DNA of 6,365 bases from an uncultured Amaricoccus sp. (GTDB lineage: Bacteria; Pseudomonadota; Alphaproteobacteria; Rhodobacterales; Rhodobacteraceae): contig NZ_CALAGI010000146.1 of assembly GCF_937891315.1 (NCBI RefSeq), forward strand, positions 1-6,365, read 5' to 3'. Positions 5,332 to 6,365 of this stretch are shown here, piece after piece; the first letter of the stretch is position 1; each line of letters starts with the position of its first letter. The notes beneath the pieces were generated by a model that was not told the origin of the DNA, searched no databases, and saw nothing but the letters and a program-made list of their open reading frames with translations. The translations under genes and the position numbers were made by a program.

Positions 5332-6365
5332 TCACTTCTGGTGCAGCGAGACCACGCGCGGCAACGCCCGCAGCGCCGCGAGATCGGGATCGACCGCCGT
5401 CTCCGCCTCCTCGGCCGGAACCGCGGCCTCGGCGGCGGGCGCGACGGTGGCGGGGGGGGCGACGGCGGGGGGGGCGACGGGCGCGGGGGCCTCCGGTGGT
5501 GCGATCACGGATTCGGCCAGCGCGGCGGCCTGGCGCTCCAGCACCTGGCCGAGGCGGGTCTGGGCGGCGCTGATCCGGGGCAGGCTCGCCTCGAGCAGCG
5601 CCAGCCGGTTGGCGAAGAGCTCGGTCTGCTCGGCGGCGGCGCGGGCGGCGATCATCTGGGTGGCGATGGCCCGTGCCTCGGCGCGGGCCTCGTCCTCGCT
5701 CGCCTCGGCGGGCCGCGCCTCCAGCTCGGCGAGCCGGGCTTCGAGCGGCGCGAGGCGGGCGAAGACCGTCTCGACGCGCGGATCCTGGGCGGCGAGGCCG
5801 GTTTCCATCTCGACGAGCCGCGCTTCCAGCGGCGCGAGCCGGGCGAAGACGGTTTCCACCGTCGCGTCCTTCTGGGCATAGAGCCGGGTCAGCCGCTCGG
5901 AAATCTCGGCGAAGGGGTTCTCGCCCGGCGCTTCCAGCGCGCTCAGCCGGTCGCGCAAGGCGCCTTCGGCTTCGAGGCGCGCGGCCTGGGCGGCTTCCAG
6001 CCGCTCGGCGAAACGATCGAGCGCCACGCGCGGATCCTGGGTGGCGAGGTCGGCGGCCATCTCTTCCAGCCGCGCCTCCAGCGGCGCGAGCCGGGCGAAG
6101 ACCGTCTCGACCGTCGCGTCCTTCTGGGCATAGAGCCGGGTCAGCTGCTCGGAAATATCAGCGAAGGGATGCTCGCCCGGCGTCTCCAGCGCCGCGATCC
6201 GGGCCTGCGCGGCTTCGAGCCGTTCGGCGAAACGGTCAAGTGCCACACGCGGATCCTGGGTGGCGAGGTCGGCGGCCATCTCCTCCAGCCGCGCCTCCAG
6301 CGGCGCGAGTCGGGCGAAGACCGTCTCGACCGTCGCGTCCTTCTGGGCATAGAGCCGGGTCAGCT
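5332..6365 (-). CDS. Long repetitive coiled-coil protein (5' partial)
   Basis: Function unknown. 343 residues are visible and the N-terminus lies beyond the right edge. From the visible N-terminal end the protein consists of a 73-residue unit, an 84-residue unit and a truncated third unit, each opening with LTRLYAQKDATVETVFARL. A shorter 15-residue echo follows, then a helical Ala/Glu/Arg segment, an Ala/Pro-rich linker with APPAV-type repeats, and a C-terminal tail ending VVSLHQK. Leu and Val spacing in the units fits heptad coiled coil. A methionine codon at 6279 is not the start: it sits inside a repeat, the same position recurs in the next unit, and the frame continues to the edge. It could be a structural or scaffold protein. 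It shares strand and probable coiled-coil character with the next gene, though a hairpin lies between them. Confidence 0.82.
   Translation of the reverse strand, partial: LTRLYAQKDATVETVFARLAPLEARLEEMAADLATQDPRVALDRFAERLEAAQARIAALETPGEHPFADISEQLTRLYAQKDATVETVFARLAPLEARLEEMAADLATQDPRVALDRFAERLEAAQAARLEAEGALRDRLSALEAPGENPFAEISERLTRLYAQKDATVETVFARLAPLEARLVEMETGLAAQDPRVETVFARLAPLEARLAELEARPAEASEDEARAEARAIATQMIAARAAAEQTELFANRLALLEASLPRISAAQTRLGQVLERQAAALAESVIAPPEAPAPVAPPAVAPPATVAPAAEAAVPAEEAETAVDPDLAALRALPRVVSLHQK
5449..5478 (-). repeat. Perfect 15-base tandem repeat with two eight-G runs
   Basis: GGCGGGGGGGGCGAC occurs twice without a mismatch (5449-5463 and 5464-5478). It encodes the APPAV/APPAT linker of the coiled-coil protein. 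Each copy has eight consecutive G on the + strand (C on the coding strand). With GGG at 5479-5481 and GGGGG at 5485-5489, the + strand matches a canonical G-quadruplex pattern, with loops of 7, 4 and 3 bases. Confidence 0.85.
5731..6365 (-). repeat. Long in-frame tandem repeats of the coiled-coil gene
   Basis: Unit 1 spans 6145-6363 (219 bases), unit 2 spans 5893-6144 (252 bases), and a truncated unit 3 begins at 5892 and matches to about 5773. A short echo of VETVFARLAPLEARL lies at 5731-5775, exactly 28 residues (84 bases) after the same string in unit 3. The first 54 residues of units 1 and 2 are identical in protein, and the few DNA differences are all synonymous. Confidence 0.92.

Noticed and set aside
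6277..6279. ATG as the start of the coiled-coil gene
   Set aside because: It lies inside a repeat, recurs at the same place in the next repeat, and the frame stays open to the window edge with the same repeat sequence.
5731..6365. CRISPR-like array
   Set aside because: The repeats are long, in frame and directly adjacent with no unique spacers; they are protein repeats.

Overview
This window looks like chromosomal DNA of a very GC-rich alphaproteobacterium, most likely a member of the Rhodobacterales (Paracoccaceae). The grounds are the strong third-position GC bias, the Ala/Arg/Glu-rich proteins, and close resemblance from memory of the KpsE-, KpsT- and GalE-like proteins to that group. No database search was possible.

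Left part (1-2124, + strand): two overlapping genes of an ABC-type capsular polysaccharide exporter. The first is a KpsE/BexC/CtrB-type inner-membrane/periplasmic adaptor whose N-terminus runs off the window. The second is a KpsT-type ATPase. The KpsM-type permease is not in the window. A short convergent junction (2125-2198) with a GC-rich hairpin separates them from galE on the opposite strand (2199-3284). GalE interconverts UDP-glucose and UDP-galactose and could supply sugar nucleotide for the exported glycan.

Right part (3421-6365, - strand): three genes pointing the same way, transcribed toward galE. In transcription order they are (i) a long, highly repetitive coiled-coil protein that runs off the right edge, (ii) a 315-residue protein with a probable globular N-terminus and a coiled-coil C-terminus, starting at TTG, and (iii) a 263-residue protein with a disordered, repeat-bearing middle and a C-terminal helix-hairpin-helix-like domain. 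I recognise no characterised system in these three. They are the least explained part of the window.

Two non-coding stretches matter. The 150-base gap 5182-5331 is locally AT-rich and holds a terminator-like hairpin plus two overlapping, mutually exclusive inverted repeats. The 136-base gap 3285-3420 upstream of galE holds a hairpin, a GTTTCG-CGAAAC dyad and a 15-base tandem repeat spanning the upstream gene's stop codon.

A theme across the window is in-frame tandem duplication (12-, 15-, 84-, 219- and 252-base units) in galE and in all three unknown genes. No tRNA, rRNA, CRISPR array, insertion sequence or phage gene was seen.
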